64,000 nucleotides of DNA, taken from Parabacteroides sp. AM08-6. GTDB taxonomy: Bacteria > Bacteroidota > Bacteroidia > Bacteroidales > Tannerellaceae. The stretch covers positions 1 to 64,000 of the forward strand of contig NZ_QRMP01000013.1 in NCBI RefSeq assembly GCF_003473295.1, read 5' to 3'. The first letter of the stretch is position 1. The number at the start of each line of letters is the position of its first letter. The translations under genes were made by a program, and so were the position numbers. Positions 41,396 to 50,711 of the stretch are shown piece by piece. A model generated the notes under the pieces. The model saw nothing but the letters and a program-made list of their open reading frames with translations, ran no database searches and was not told the origin of the DNA.

Positions 41396-41962
41396 ATGGA
41401 ACCGATTATTAATTCACAAGCACCCGAGTTTAAAGTTCAAGCCTTCCAGAACGGTGATTTCAAGACTGTAACAAGCGAAGATATCAAAGGTAAATGGGCT
41501 ATATTCTTTTTCTATCCTGCCGACTTTACTTTTGTATGTCCGACAGAACTGGTGGACATGGCGGACAAATACGCCAAGTTCCAGGAAATGGGTGTCGAAA
41601 TATATTCCGTAAGTACGGACTCTCACTTTGTACATAAAGCATGGCACGATGCTTCCGAAACAATCCGTAAAATCAAATATCCGATGCTGGCAGACCCCAC
41701 AGGTGCTCTGAGCCGTGCTTTCGGCGTGATGATTGAAGAAGACGGAATGGCTTACCGCGGGACATTCCTGGTAAACCCGGAAGGAAAAATTAAGATTGCC
41801 GAAATCCACGATAACGGCATTGGCCGTAATGCAGACGAATTGCTCCGTAAGGTGGAAGCTGCACAGTTCGTTGCTTCTCACCCGAATGAAGTTTGTCCTG
41901 CCAAGTGGAAAAAAGGGGAAGCTACCTTGAAGCCGAGTATCGACCTGGTTGGTAAAATCTGA
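41396..41962 (+). CDS. ahpC: Peroxiredoxin AhpC
   Basis: A 188-residue typical 2-Cys peroxiredoxin, the peroxide-reducing subunit of alkyl hydroperoxide reductase. The peroxidatic Cys is C48 in DFTFVCPTE and the resolving Cys is C167 in EVCPAKW; GRNADELLRK is conserved. It is cytoplasmic, protects against H2O2 and organic peroxides, and is reduced by AhpF encoded 8 bases downstream. Confidence 0.97.
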   Translation: MEPIINSQAPEFKVQAFQNGDFKTVTSEDIKGKWAIFFFYPADFTFVCPTELVDMADKYAKFQEMGVEIYSVSTDSHFVHKAWHDASETIRKIKYPMLADPTGALSRAFGVMIEEDGMAYRGTFLVNPEGKIKIAEIHDNGIGRNADELLRKVEAAQFVASHPNEVCPAKWKKGEATLKPSIDLVGKI

Positions 41963-41970
41963 TAAGGCTT

Positions 41971-43527
41971 ATGTTGGATGCAGCAATGAAAGACCAGTTA
42001 TCCGGCATTTTTGCCGGGCTGGTTTCTGATTATACATTTGATATTCAGGTATCCCCGCAGCATGAGAGCCGCAGTGAATTACTGGAGCTTTTAGGCGATG
42101 TGGCCTCCTGTTCCGGTAAATTGTCGTATCGGGTTTCGGAAGGTGAGGGATTGAAGTTTGTTTTGTTGAAGGACGGTGAACCTACGGGTCTCAGTTTCCG
42201 CGCCGTACCCAACGGACATGAATTTACCTCCTTGCTGCTTGCTATTCTGAATAGTGACGGAAAAGGGAAAAATATACCGGATGAAAGTATCCGTGCACGG
42301 GTAAAAGTGCTGAACGGCCCGATAAAACTGACAACTTATGTTTCCCTGACTTGTACCAATTGTCCGGATGTTGTACAGGCTTTAAACGTGATGACCACGC
42401 TGAATAGTGGAATTACGCATGAAATGGTGGATGGCGCAATCAACCAGAAAGAGGTTGAAGAGATGAAAGTACAGGGCGTTCCTTCTGTTTTTGCCGATGG
42501 AAAATTGCTGCACGTGGGACGTAGCGATTTCGGAGAGTTGCTGTCCAAGCTGGAAGCTCAGTATGGAGTAAAGGAAAATACAGCCGAAAGGACAGTCCGG
42601 AATTATGATGTAATTGTTGTAGGCGCTGGTCCGGCCGGTTCCGCATCCGCTATTTATTCCGCCCGGAAAGGGTTGAAAGTGGCTGTTTTGGCGGAGCGCG
42701 TAGGGGGACAGGTGAAAGAAACCGTCGGTATCGAGAATTTGATTTCCGTTCCTAAAACTACCGGCGAACAGTTGGCTGCCGACTTGCGTGCGCATATGAA
42801 CGATTATCCCGTTGATATCCTGGAACATCGCCGGATTGAAAAGGTCGAACTGAACGGTTCGGAAAAGCGATTGTCCACAGCCTCGGGTGAAGTGTTTTCC
42901 GCTCCCGCCGTTATCGTGGCAACCGGAGCCAGCTGGCGGAAACTGAATGTTCCCGGTGAAGCGGAATACATTGGCCGCGGGGTGGCTTTCTGTCCGCATT
43001 GCGACGGACCTTTTTACAAAGGGAAGCATGTAGCCGTAGTGGGTGGCGGAAATTCGGGTATTGAGGCGGCTATCGATTTGGCGGGTATTTGTTCCCGGGT
43101 AACCGTACTGGAATTTATGGACGAGCTGAAGGCGGATAAGGTATTGCAGGAGAAAGCGAAAAGTCTGCCGAACGTGGAAATATTCTTAAGTTCCCAATCT
43201 TTGGAAGTGATAGGGAATGGGGAAAAGGTAACGGGACTCCGGGTGAAAGACCGGAAGTCGGGAGCAGAGCGTGTGATTGACTTGGACGGCATCTTCGTTC
43301 AAATCGGTTTGGCTGCCAATAGTGGCCCGTTCCGCGAAGTGGTGGAAACAAATAAGCAGGGAGAAATCGTCATTGACGCGCACTGCCGGACGAATGTTCC
43401 GGGTATTTATGCCGCAGGTGATGTTTCGACTGTACCATATAAACAGATTGTCATAGCGATGGGGGAAGGGGCTAAGGCTGCACTTTCCGCATTCGAAGAC
43501 AGAATGAGGGGAATAATAGTAGGTTAA
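41971..43527 (+). CDS. ahpF: Alkyl hydroperoxide reductase subunit F
   Basis: A 518-residue flavoprotein that passes electrons from NADH to AhpC. The N-terminal tandem thioredoxin-fold domain (1-200) carries a CTNC redox centre; the thioredoxin-reductase-like part has the FAD motif GAGPAGSASAIYSAR, the disulfide CPHC in FCPHCDGPF, the NAD motif GGGNSGIEAA and the C-terminal FAD contact YAAGDV. It is co-transcribed with ahpC and followed by a terminator. Confidence 0.97.
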   Translation: MLDAAMKDQLSGIFAGLVSDYTFDIQVSPQHESRSELLELLGDVASCSGKLSYRVSEGEGLKFVLLKDGEPTGLSFRAVPNGHEFTSLLLAILNSDGKGKNIPDESIRARVKVLNGPIKLTTYVSLTCTNCPDVVQALNVMTTLNSGITHEMVDGAINQKEVEEMKVQGVPSVFADGKLLHVGRSDFGELLSKLEAQYGVKENTAERTVRNYDVIVVGAGPAGSASAIYSARKGLKVAVLAERVGGQVKETVGIENLISVPKTTGEQLAADLRAHMNDYPVDILEHRRIEKVELNGSEKRLSTASGEVFSAPAVIVATGASWRKLNVPGEAEYIGRGVAFCPHCDGPFYKGKHVAVVGGGNSGIEAAIDLAGICSRVTVLEFMDELKADKVLQEKAKSLPNVEIFLSSQSLEVIGNGEKVTGLRVKDRKSGAERVIDLDGIFVQIGLAANSGPFREVVETNKQGEIVIDAHCRTNVPGIYAAGDVSTVPYKQIVIAMGEGAKAALSAFEDRMRGIIVG

Positions 43528-43556
43528 GTATTCTTTTTGGGTTTTAAGATGGTTTG

Positions 43557-43592
43557 GGGGCTGGCTCACTGTAAAAGGGAGTCAGCCCCTTT
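43557..43592. terminator. Terminator after ahpCF
   Basis: GGGGCTGGCTC (43557-43567) pairs, with one mismatch, with GAGTCAGCCCC (43579-43589), then TTT. It lies between convergent genes. Confidence 0.7.
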
Positions 43593-43599
43593 AGGATTT

Positions 43600-46080
43600 T
43601 TATAATGTTTTTTCCGGATACATCGCATTCCACCATTCCGGTTGTTCTTTCAGCCATTTCGCGAACCAGGCATAAATCGTTTTATTCCATTCGGCTCGTT
43701 TTTTGTAATCGAAAATCTGGTGGTTTTGTCCCACTACCTGAACAAAAGCAGTCGGTTTACCCAGAAGCTTCAATGCTGTGAACATCTGGATGCTTTCGCC
43801 GATAGGGACGTTGGTATCGGCCGTACCGTGCAGGAACAGGATAGGCGTATTGATTTTGTCGGCATTGAACAACGGACTTTGCTGTGTGTACATGTCGCGC
43901 GCGTTCCAGGGATAACTGTTCGCACTGGCAAGGGCACTGTAGGAGTAGCCCCAGTAGCCCTCTCCCCAATAACTGGTAATATCGCTGATGCCGGCATGTG
44001 AAATGGCGGCGGCGAAAATATCGGTTTTCGTTTGCAGGTATTGCGTCATAAATCCTCCGTAGGAGGCGCCGATACAACCTATCTTTTCACTGTCGACAAA
44101 CGGATGTTCCTCGCAAAACTTCTTTGTCCCTTCGATGATTTCATCTCCTGTCCGTTTTCCCCATGCGTTCACGTGGCGGGCCGAAAACTCCTGTCCGAAG
44201 CCGGTTGCCCCACTGGGTTGGATGATGTAGACAATGTATCCCAATGCCGCGTAAACATGTGAAGGGTAACGGTTTTCAAGTGAACGTTCCGTCGGACTGG
44301 TTCCTCCGTAGTAATTGACAATCATCGGGTATTTTTTATTTGCGTCGAAATGGGGAGGCAGGTAGTAGCGACCGTAAATCGTATCGCCTGCAGCAGCTTT
44401 GAAGTTCCAGTCGTGCACATCTCCAAGTACCACGTCTTTCAGGATGTCTTCGGATAAATCTTTCAGACAAACGGAGGTCTGCTTTTTCAGATTTACGGCA
44501 TACAGGCGTTGGGAGTTTGAAGCACTTTCTCCGAAATAGACTAATTCAGGGGTGGTTTGTGAGAATGTGAAATCAGAGAGAATGTCTTCTTTTAACAGAA
44601 CCGGTTTGATGGCTCCATTTGTGGGGTTGAGCATATATAGGCGGACACAATCCTTGTCTTCTCCTTGCAGGTAGATTTGTTTATCGTTTTTGTTCCAGGC
44701 AAAGCGCTGGACAGAAGGGTCAAAGTCCTTGGTGACAGGGGTTACTTTTTTGTCAGCCAAGTTGTAAAGGAACAGTTGTCCGTCACCCATATTGGAGGTT
44801 TGTCCCGGAAGAATGTTCAGGCCGATACCTCCGAATGCTTCTCCGGAAGCAGCTATTGCAAGCTGTTTACCGTCGGGTGAGAAACGGGCATAACTGAAAA
44901 ATGCGTCTTTCAGCAACTCCTCAACTTCCCGTGTTTGCAAGTCCATGCGATAGAGGGTGGCCGTTTCGAACGGGCGTTTGGTCAAGTCCGGTTCGCTGCA
45001 GGAGAAAAGGATGTAGCGACCGTCTTCCGAAATGTCATTCAGGGCGGTGGTAGTATGTCCGTACGTTAGTCGTTGGAAAAGCCCGGAAGTCAAGTCGTAT
45101 TTATGAAGGAAGGAGCGATTTCTCCAACCGGGCTGGCGGTCGTCCGGCACGAGTATTTCTTGCAGGTCTTCCCCTTTTTTCGGTCCTTCTTCGGAAATCA
45201 CAAAGATAAGATAGTCCTCCGTCGGGGCAAAGATGAATGCGCCATCCGGCAGGTTGTGGGACAAAACGGTTTCAGCTCTGGTGACCGGGTCTACAGTGAC
45301 CAGCTCTTTTCCGTTTATTCCTTTGCGGGTATAATACAGCCGGTTGCTGGCAGGCATCCAGTCGTAATCATCGGTACTGCTTTCCAGCAAGACCTGTCCG
45401 GTCGCTTTATCCGTTACCTGTTGGTAACTGTTTGTTTGGCCTCCCGGATAAGTTGTTTGCCAGTAAGTAAGCAGGTATTTCCCATTTGGCGAAAGACTGA
45501 CGGAACGCAAACGGGTACCGTCGAAAACTTCGTTTAACGTGTATCGCTTTTCCGGATTGGTGGTAGCGGAAACGACTGCTTCGGCTTCTGTTTCGAAAGA
45601 GGCTTTCAGGGAAGTTTCTTTCTTTCCTTCCGCAAGATATTTGATGATGACTTCGTATCGGCGGGGTTCCAGAGTCAGGGCGATGTTATTTTCTGCCGGT
45701 GTCTGTTTCTCGTTGTCAATATAGACTTCGTACGTATCAGGCCCTTTGATATGCAACGTGCCTTTTACGTATCGGTCGCTGTTCAGGTAGAAAGAGACGA
45801 GGCTGACGGCATAGTTGCTTGCCGGAGCCGGGAGGGATAGTTCTCCGTTGGATGCGGCCTCAAGTATCCGACCGTTTTGCCGGACATTCTCGAAAGGCAA
45901 TGTGGCTTTTAATAACTCTGCTTCCGTAAACTTCTTACTGTTTACGTCCAAGCTGTCTGCCAGAAATGGCTTCTGAACTTCGTAGGGACCTGCGTAATTA
46001 TACTGCCTGACAATTACTTCTTCAGCAAAAAGTAGGTTGCAGGCACATAGTGCTGCTAATAGCAAGGCGTTTCTCTTCAT
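43600..46080 (-). CDS. S9 family prolyl oligopeptidase / dipeptidyl peptidase
   Basis: An 826-residue secreted serine peptidase (signal peptide ends LLFAE). The middle is a WD40-like beta-propeller (about 150-530: SPNGKYLLTYW, SEDGRYILFSCSEP, SPDGKQLAIAAS) and the C-terminal alpha/beta-hydrolase domain has the triad S673 (GASYGG), D755 (GTADTN) and H787 (QNHQIF). Enzymes of this family cleave short peptides, often after Pro or Ala, in the periplasm. It is a single-gene unit with a minus-strand promoter at 46106. Confidence 0.93.
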   Translation of the reverse strand: MKRNALLLAALCACNLLFAEEVIVRQYNYAGPYEVQKPFLADSLDVNSKKFTEAELLKATLPFENVRQNGRILEAASNGELSLPAPASNYAVSLVSFYLNSDRYVKGTLHIKGPDTYEVYIDNEKQTPAENNIALTLEPRRYEVIIKYLAEGKKETSLKASFETEAEAVVSATTNPEKRYTLNEVFDGTRLRSVSLSPNGKYLLTYWQTTYPGGQTNSYQQVTDKATGQVLLESSTDDYDWMPASNRLYYTRKGINGKELVTVDPVTRAETVLSHNLPDGAFIFAPTEDYLIFVISEEGPKKGEDLQEILVPDDRQPGWRNRSFLHKYDLTSGLFQRLTYGHTTTALNDISEDGRYILFSCSEPDLTKRPFETATLYRMDLQTREVEELLKDAFFSYARFSPDGKQLAIAASGEAFGGIGLNILPGQTSNMGDGQLFLYNLADKKVTPVTKDFDPSVQRFAWNKNDKQIYLQGEDKDCVRLYMLNPTNGAIKPVLLKEDILSDFTFSQTTPELVYFGESASNSQRLYAVNLKKQTSVCLKDLSEDILKDVVLGDVHDWNFKAAAGDTIYGRYYLPPHFDANKKYPMIVNYYGGTSPTERSLENRYPSHVYAALGYIVYIIQPSGATGFGQEFSARHVNAWGKRTGDEIIEGTKKFCEEHPFVDSEKIGCIGASYGGFMTQYLQTKTDIFAAAISHAGISDITSYWGEGYWGYSYSALASANSYPWNARDMYTQQSPLFNADKINTPILFLHGTADTNVPIGESIQMFTALKLLGKPTAFVQVVGQNHQIFDYKKRAEWNKTIYAWFAKWLKEQPEWWNAMYPEKTL

Positions 46081-46105
46081 GGCTTGTGAATTTGATATTT
46101 TCGGA

Positions 46106-46113
46106 CAAAGTTA
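46106..46113 (-). promoter_or_regulatory. Sigma-ABfr -7 element for S9 peptidase
   Basis: Minus-strand TAACTTTG, 26 bases before the ATG at 46080. Confidence 0.55.
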
Positions 46114-46201
46114 TCAATTATCTCCTAATAAAAATCTAATCATCTATTTTCAAGTATCTTAAATTTATACTTTCTTTGTATATCAATCTATAGAGACTAA
46201 C

Positions 46202-47728
46202 ATGAAACACACTCATCTTTTATCTTTAGGGGCTTTCGCAAGCCTGTTGCCTGTTGCTTCGAACGCACAAAACGCACAAAAACAACCGAATATCGTGATT
46301 ATTGTTGCCGATGACTTAGGTTATGGCGATTTAAGCTGTTATGGGGCATCCTCCATCAAAACGCCGGGAATGGACCGGGTGGCGAACGAAGGATTACGTT
46401 TTACGCAAGGCTATTGTACGGCCGCTACCTCTACGCCCAGTCGCTATTCCTTATTGACCGGTATGTATCCGTGGACGAATACGGATGCTAAAATACTTCC
46501 CGGCAATGCGGCATTGATTATCAATCCCCGGCAAATAACCTTACCGAAGGTTCTGAAGCAAGCCGGCTATGTGACCGGTTCTGTCGGTAAATGGCACTTG
46601 GGACTGGGAGACGGTTCTGTAGATTGGAATGATAAAATCTATCCGGGAGCCAAAGAGGTCGGGTATGATTATTCCTTTATACAGGCTGCAACCAATGACC
46701 GTGTTCCTTGTATCTTTATCGAAAATGGCGAAGGGGTGGGGCTTAATCCTTCCGACCCTCTTTTGGTCAGTTACAAAAAGAACTTTGCAGGCGAACCGAC
46801 GGGAAAAGATAATCCCGAACTGCTTCGTATGCATCCGAGTGTGGGGCATGCCGGTTCGATTGTGAACGGTGTTCCCCGTATTGGTTTCCAGAAAGGGGGG
46901 AAGGCTGCGCAATGGAAAGATGAAGAGATGGCTGAGCTTTTTCTGGAAAAGGCAAAAGGTTTTATGCGGGAGAATAAGGATAGACCGTTTTTTCTGTATT
47001 ACGGGTTACATCAACCGCATGTTCCCCGCGTTCCTAACGAGCGTTTTGCCGGTAAATCGGGTATGGGGCCGCGTGGTGACGTAATTTTAGAGGCTGATTG
47101 GTGTGTGACTGAATTCCTGAAAGAAATGGATAAACTGGGGCTGACAGAAAATACCTTAGTTATTTTTACCAGCGATAACGGTCCTGTGCTGGATGACGGA
47201 TACAAAGACCAGGCAGTGGAACTGGTAGGCAACCATAAGATGGCCGGGCCTTACCGGGGAGGAAAAACCAGTTTGTATAATGGTGGAACATGTGTGCCCT
47301 TTATGCTTCGCTGGCCGGCTGTAGTGAAACCGGCTGTTTCGGATGTGCTGGTTTGCCAAATGGATTTGCTGGCTTCTCTGGCCGCATTGACAGGACAGAC
47401 GTATGCGGATAAGACTGATAGCCAGAATACGCTCTCCGTTTTTTTAGGGCAGAACAAGCAAGGACGTTCGGAACTTGTTATCGAAGGCATGTTCAACTAT
47501 GCATTTCGTCAAGGCGACTGGGTGATGATTCCCCCTTACCCCAACTATTATGGTGATGAGGAAGAGGCCGATTTCTCCGGTTTGGGGAATTGTTATCAAT
47601 TATATAATGTAAAGGAAGATGTGAATCAACAGAATAACTTAGCGACCAAGGAACCTCGTCGCCTTCGCCAGATGATGATTCGGTTTGAACAGTTGAAGCG
47701 GCAGACAGGGAAAATTACTGATTATTGA
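46202..47728 (+). CDS. Family S1 sulfatase, Ser-type, secreted
   Basis: A 508-residue sulfatase related to that at 663-2198. Signal peptide (ends NAQ), metal site ADDLGYGDLSCY, active-site motif S77-T-P-S-R81 with Ser as formylglycine precursor, GKWHLGLGD, ATNDRVPCIFIENG and TSDNGPVLDDGY. The two sulfatases share the distinctive DRVPC-FIENG and FxGEPxGKD-NPELL segments, so both belong to the same S1 subfamily and probably act on related sulfated sugars. Together with the GH20 enzyme encoded convergently it fits mucin or glycosaminoglycan breakdown. Confidence 0.94.
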   Translation: MKHTHLLSLGAFASLLPVASNAQNAQKQPNIVIIVADDLGYGDLSCYGASSIKTPGMDRVANEGLRFTQGYCTAATSTPSRYSLLTGMYPWTNTDAKILPGNAALIINPRQITLPKVLKQAGYVTGSVGKWHLGLGDGSVDWNDKIYPGAKEVGYDYSFIQAATNDRVPCIFIENGEGVGLNPSDPLLVSYKKNFAGEPTGKDNPELLRMHPSVGHAGSIVNGVPRIGFQKGGKAAQWKDEEMAELFLEKAKGFMRENKDRPFFLYYGLHQPHVPRVPNERFAGKSGMGPRGDVILEADWCVTEFLKEMDKLGLTENTLVIFTSDNGPVLDDGYKDQAVELVGNHKMAGPYRGGKTSLYNGGTCVPFMLRWPAVVKPAVSDVLVCQMDLLASLAALTGQTYADKTDSQNTLSVFLGQNKQGRSELVIEGMFNYAFRQGDWVMIPPYPNYYGDEEEADFSGLGNCYQLYNVKEDVNQQNNLATKEPRRLRQMMIRFEQLKRQTGKITDY

Positions 47729-47799
47729 GGTTGCATTTTCATGCTTACATTTGGATGTAAATGATATATTGAAAAGCATATGGTAGGCTTGTATGAAAT

Positions 47800-47842
47800 A
47801 AAAAAGAAGTGTGGCCCATAATTAGAGTCACACTTCTTTTTT
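47800..47842. terminator. Bidirectional terminator between sulfatase and GH20
   Basis: AAAAAAGAAGTGTG (47800-47813) pairs with CACACTTCTTTTTT (47829-47842). Confidence 0.85.
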
Positions 47843-47869
47843 ATAATCTTTCTTGAATAAAAGATGCTG

Positions 47870-50194
47870 TTATTCTATATTTATTTCATCTACGAAGAGA
47901 AATGCGGCATTACCGGCACCACCATGCCAGGCCGGGAGTTTATCGCTTTTGATGATTACTTCTACGTAGCGGGCTTTTACCGGGGAGAAAGTGAGTTCAT
48001 GCGGATATATGCCGTCCTTATCGTCTGCTTTCAGCGAAGGAATAGCTTCGGTTGCTATCTCCTTGAATGTTTGGCCGTCTTCCGAGACTTTCACCGTTAC
48101 ACCGGTAGCTCCCATAATCCAGTCTCCTTTTACCACGTTGGTGTTGAAAGATACTTTACTGATTTCGGTTGGTTTCTGGAGGTCGATAGCTGCATCGAGG
48201 TCCACTCCTTGGAAGCCCAGCCAGCGGCCGGTCTTGTAGTTTCCGTCTCCGGTAAGTCCATCCGTCAATACCGGGGCTCCGTTGAAACTGTATCCCCGGC
48301 TGGGCGGAACAAGCAGTGTGACCGGTTTGGAGGTCGCTTTATTAAAATGAATTGTTTCAGAGAAAACACGGCTGTTTCCGTTCGGTCGTACAACAACTGC
48401 CCGGATGTCGGCATCTTCCTTTATTTTCAAGGGGGCTTCATATAACAGGCTGTTTGCCGAAGGTTCGCTTCCATCCAGCGTATAACGGATATCGCCATTG
48501 CCCATTGTTGTCAGGTCTACGATGATTTGTCCGCTTTCCGTATCCGGAGTGAATGTGGCTTGAATATCGAAGATGTTCTTGGCATAATTGTATCTTTGTT
48601 GGTCATATAAGGCTGTCAACCGAACCAGACGGGGCAGGAATGTTTTATAATCCTTTTTAGCCGGATCGCTCCATTGCACCTCCGACAAAGCAGCTATACG
48701 CGGCATTACCATATATTCCACCTGTCTGAATGACGGGATATATTCCGTCCACAGATTGGCCTGTGCACCGATTACATATTTCTTCGACTCATCCGGTATT
48801 CCAGCCGTCGGTTCGAGCGAATAAACGCGTTCGAGCGGAAGGTATCCTCCGATGGCCTGAGGCTCGTGTTCCGTATCGGAAGATTGGTAATAATCGAAAT
48901 ATAGATAGGTATTCGGAGTCATAATCACATTATGCTGTTGTTTGGCTGCTTCGATACCGCCGCTGACACCCCGCCAACTCATCACTGTCGCGTTCGGAGC
49001 CAGTCCACCTTCGAGAATTTCATCCCAACCGATGATATGGCGGCCTTTGCTTTCCACGAATTTTTCCATACGTGAAATTACGTAGCTTTGCAGGTATTCT
49101 TCCGCACTGTGTTTACTGTCGCCTTTGATACCTTCGGCTTTGATACGTGCCTGACATTTCGGACAGTGTTCCCAGCGTACTTTCGGGCATTCATCACCTC
49201 CGACATGAATATATTCCGAGGGGAAAAGGTCGATGATTTCAGCCAATACATCTTCGAGGAACTGCATGGATTTTTCGTTTCCGGCACAGATTACATCTTC
49301 CGAAATACCCCATTGGCGCCATACTTCGTACGGACCTCCGGTACATCCCAGTTCCGGGTAGGTAGCCAAAGCTGCCAACTGATGGCCGGGCATGTCGATT
49401 TCAGGGATAATGGTAATGAAGCGTTTCTTCGCGTAGGCAATGACGTCGCGTACTTCATCCTGCGTATAGAAGCCACCGTAAGGCTGTCCGTCGTACTCAC
49501 CGGAATTGTGACCGATGACCGTCTCCTTTCGTTGTGAACCTATTTGGGTCAGTTCCGGATATTTCTTTATCTCGATACGCCAACCTTGGTCGTCGGAAAG
49601 ATGCCAGTGGAAAGTATTGATATTATGTAAAGCCAGGATGTCGATATATTTCTTTACTTCATAGATGGAGAAGAAATGACGGCTTACGTCAAGCATCATT
49701 CCACGATACCTGAAGCGCGGATAATCGTTTATCTGCACAGCCGGAATTTCTATATCCATCGCTTTTGCTGTGGCCGGAAGAGATTTGCGCAGTGTCTGCA
49801 CTCCGTAGAAAACGCCGGCTTCCGACCCACCGGCTATTTCGATACCTTGGTCTGTGACGGCCAGTCGATACCCTTCCGGATTCTGGATACTCTTGTCTAC
49901 TGATAAATGAATGGGTGCTTTTCCTTCGGCAGAAGGAGCTGTTCGGATAGCATAGCCGGTTACATCCTCTATGTAAGAAGCCAGAAACCAAGCGGTCTGT
50001 TGCATTTGTTCATTCCCTTCGGGATAGGTAATCACTGTAGCCGGTGTCAGCAGAAACGGATGTGAGTTTTGAGCCTTGACTTCCTGTGGTAATGGGACGA
50101 TTTCAAAATCACCTTGTGCTTTTTTCCTGTCGGAACAGGCCATTGTGCCGGCACAAGCTGCCAGCAACAATGCGTACTTTGTTAGTCTATTCAT
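47870..50194 (-). CDS. GH20 beta-N-acetylhexosaminidase, lipoprotein
   Basis: A 774-residue lipoprotein (lipobox TMAC at about 17-20). A GH20 N-terminal domain (30-155) precedes the catalytic barrel (about 158-500) with the family's Asp-Glu pair in YIHVGGDECPKVRW (near 332-333), WHLSDDQGWR and IIPEIDMPGH. The C-terminal part holds a chitobiase-type domain and an F5/8-type carbohydrate-binding domain (about 630-774). It removes terminal GlcNAc or GalNAc from host glycans by substrate-assisted catalysis. A Dabb gene lies 35 bases upstream on the same strand. Confidence 0.95.
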   Translation of the reverse strand: MNRLTKYALLLAACAGTMACSDRKKAQGDFEIVPLPQEVKAQNSHPFLLTPATVITYPEGNEQMQQTAWFLASYIEDVTGYAIRTAPSAEGKAPIHLSVDKSIQNPEGYRLAVTDQGIEIAGGSEAGVFYGVQTLRKSLPATAKAMDIEIPAVQINDYPRFRYRGMMLDVSRHFFSIYEVKKYIDILALHNINTFHWHLSDDQGWRIEIKKYPELTQIGSQRKETVIGHNSGEYDGQPYGGFYTQDEVRDVIAYAKKRFITIIPEIDMPGHQLAALATYPELGCTGGPYEVWRQWGISEDVICAGNEKSMQFLEDVLAEIIDLFPSEYIHVGGDECPKVRWEHCPKCQARIKAEGIKGDSKHSAEEYLQSYVISRMEKFVESKGRHIIGWDEILEGGLAPNATVMSWRGVSGGIEAAKQQHNVIMTPNTYLYFDYYQSSDTEHEPQAIGGYLPLERVYSLEPTAGIPDESKKYVIGAQANLWTEYIPSFRQVEYMVMPRIAALSEVQWSDPAKKDYKTFLPRLVRLTALYDQQRYNYAKNIFDIQATFTPDTESGQIIVDLTTMGNGDIRYTLDGSEPSANSLLYEAPLKIKEDADIRAVVVRPNGNSRVFSETIHFNKATSKPVTLLVPPSRGYSFNGAPVLTDGLTGDGNYKTGRWLGFQGVDLDAAIDLQKPTEISKVSFNTNVVKGDWIMGATGVTVKVSEDGQTFKEIATEAIPSLKADDKDGIYPHELTFSPVKARYVEVIIKSDKLPAWHGGAGNAAFLFVDEINIE

Positions 50195-50229
50195 GCGTTT
50201 ATAAGTTATGATATAAAAAGTATTGTTTG

Positions 50230-50619
50230 TTATTTTGTCCAGTAATCGACAACCGTGACGGCCGACGCTTTATTGCCCAGTACTTTTCCAAACGCTTTGT
50301 GGTCCGGGTGTACCAGATAAGCATTCCGGTCGGCTTCCGAATGGAAAGTCAAGAAGAAACAGTGGGTCAGTCCCTGCTGTAGCCCTTCGGGACTACAATC
50401 GGTTCCCCATTCATATCCTTTTATCAGGTCTATTTTAGAAGGGAGGGCAGAGAATGCGTCTTCCACTTCTTTGATTTGTTCGGCCGACACTTCTGGCTTA
50501 AAGCCGAACATTACCACATGCCGGAGTACTTTTTCCTGCTTGGGAGCACTGTTATTACAACAAACCACCACTGCCGAAAGAGCCAGAATGACAAGCGACG
50601 CTAATAATGTCTTTTTCAT
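50230..50619 (-). CDS. Dabb-domain (stress-responsive A/B barrel) lipoprotein
   Basis: A 129-residue protein with a lipoprotein signal (VVVCCNNS) and a single dimeric alpha/beta-barrel Dabb domain: LRHVVMFGFKPEVSAEQ, IKGYEWGTDCSPEG, HPDHKAFG, VVDYW. The biochemical role of Dabb proteins in bacteria is mostly undefined. Export to the envelope is unusual for this usually cytoplasmic fold, though such versions are seen in Bacteroidetes. It probably shares a transcript with the GH20 gene. Confidence 0.87.
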   Translation of the reverse strand: MKKTLLASLVILALSAVVVCCNNSAPKQEKVLRHVVMFGFKPEVSAEQIKEVEDAFSALPSKIDLIKGYEWGTDCSPEGLQQGLTHCFFLTFHSEADRNAYLVHPDHKAFGKVLGNKASAVTVVDYWTK

Positions 50620-50711
50620 GATAATTCCAAATTGTAGCTGATTGCGCGTAAAGATAGAAATAAAAAATGAAAAATTAGGCCAGCTTATGTGTCATTCTGT
50701 TTTTCTTTTGT

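Noticed and set aside
47864..48445. Plus-strand open frame of 193 codons
   Set aside because: Antisense shadow of the GH20 gene, aromatic-rich composition typical of such shadows.
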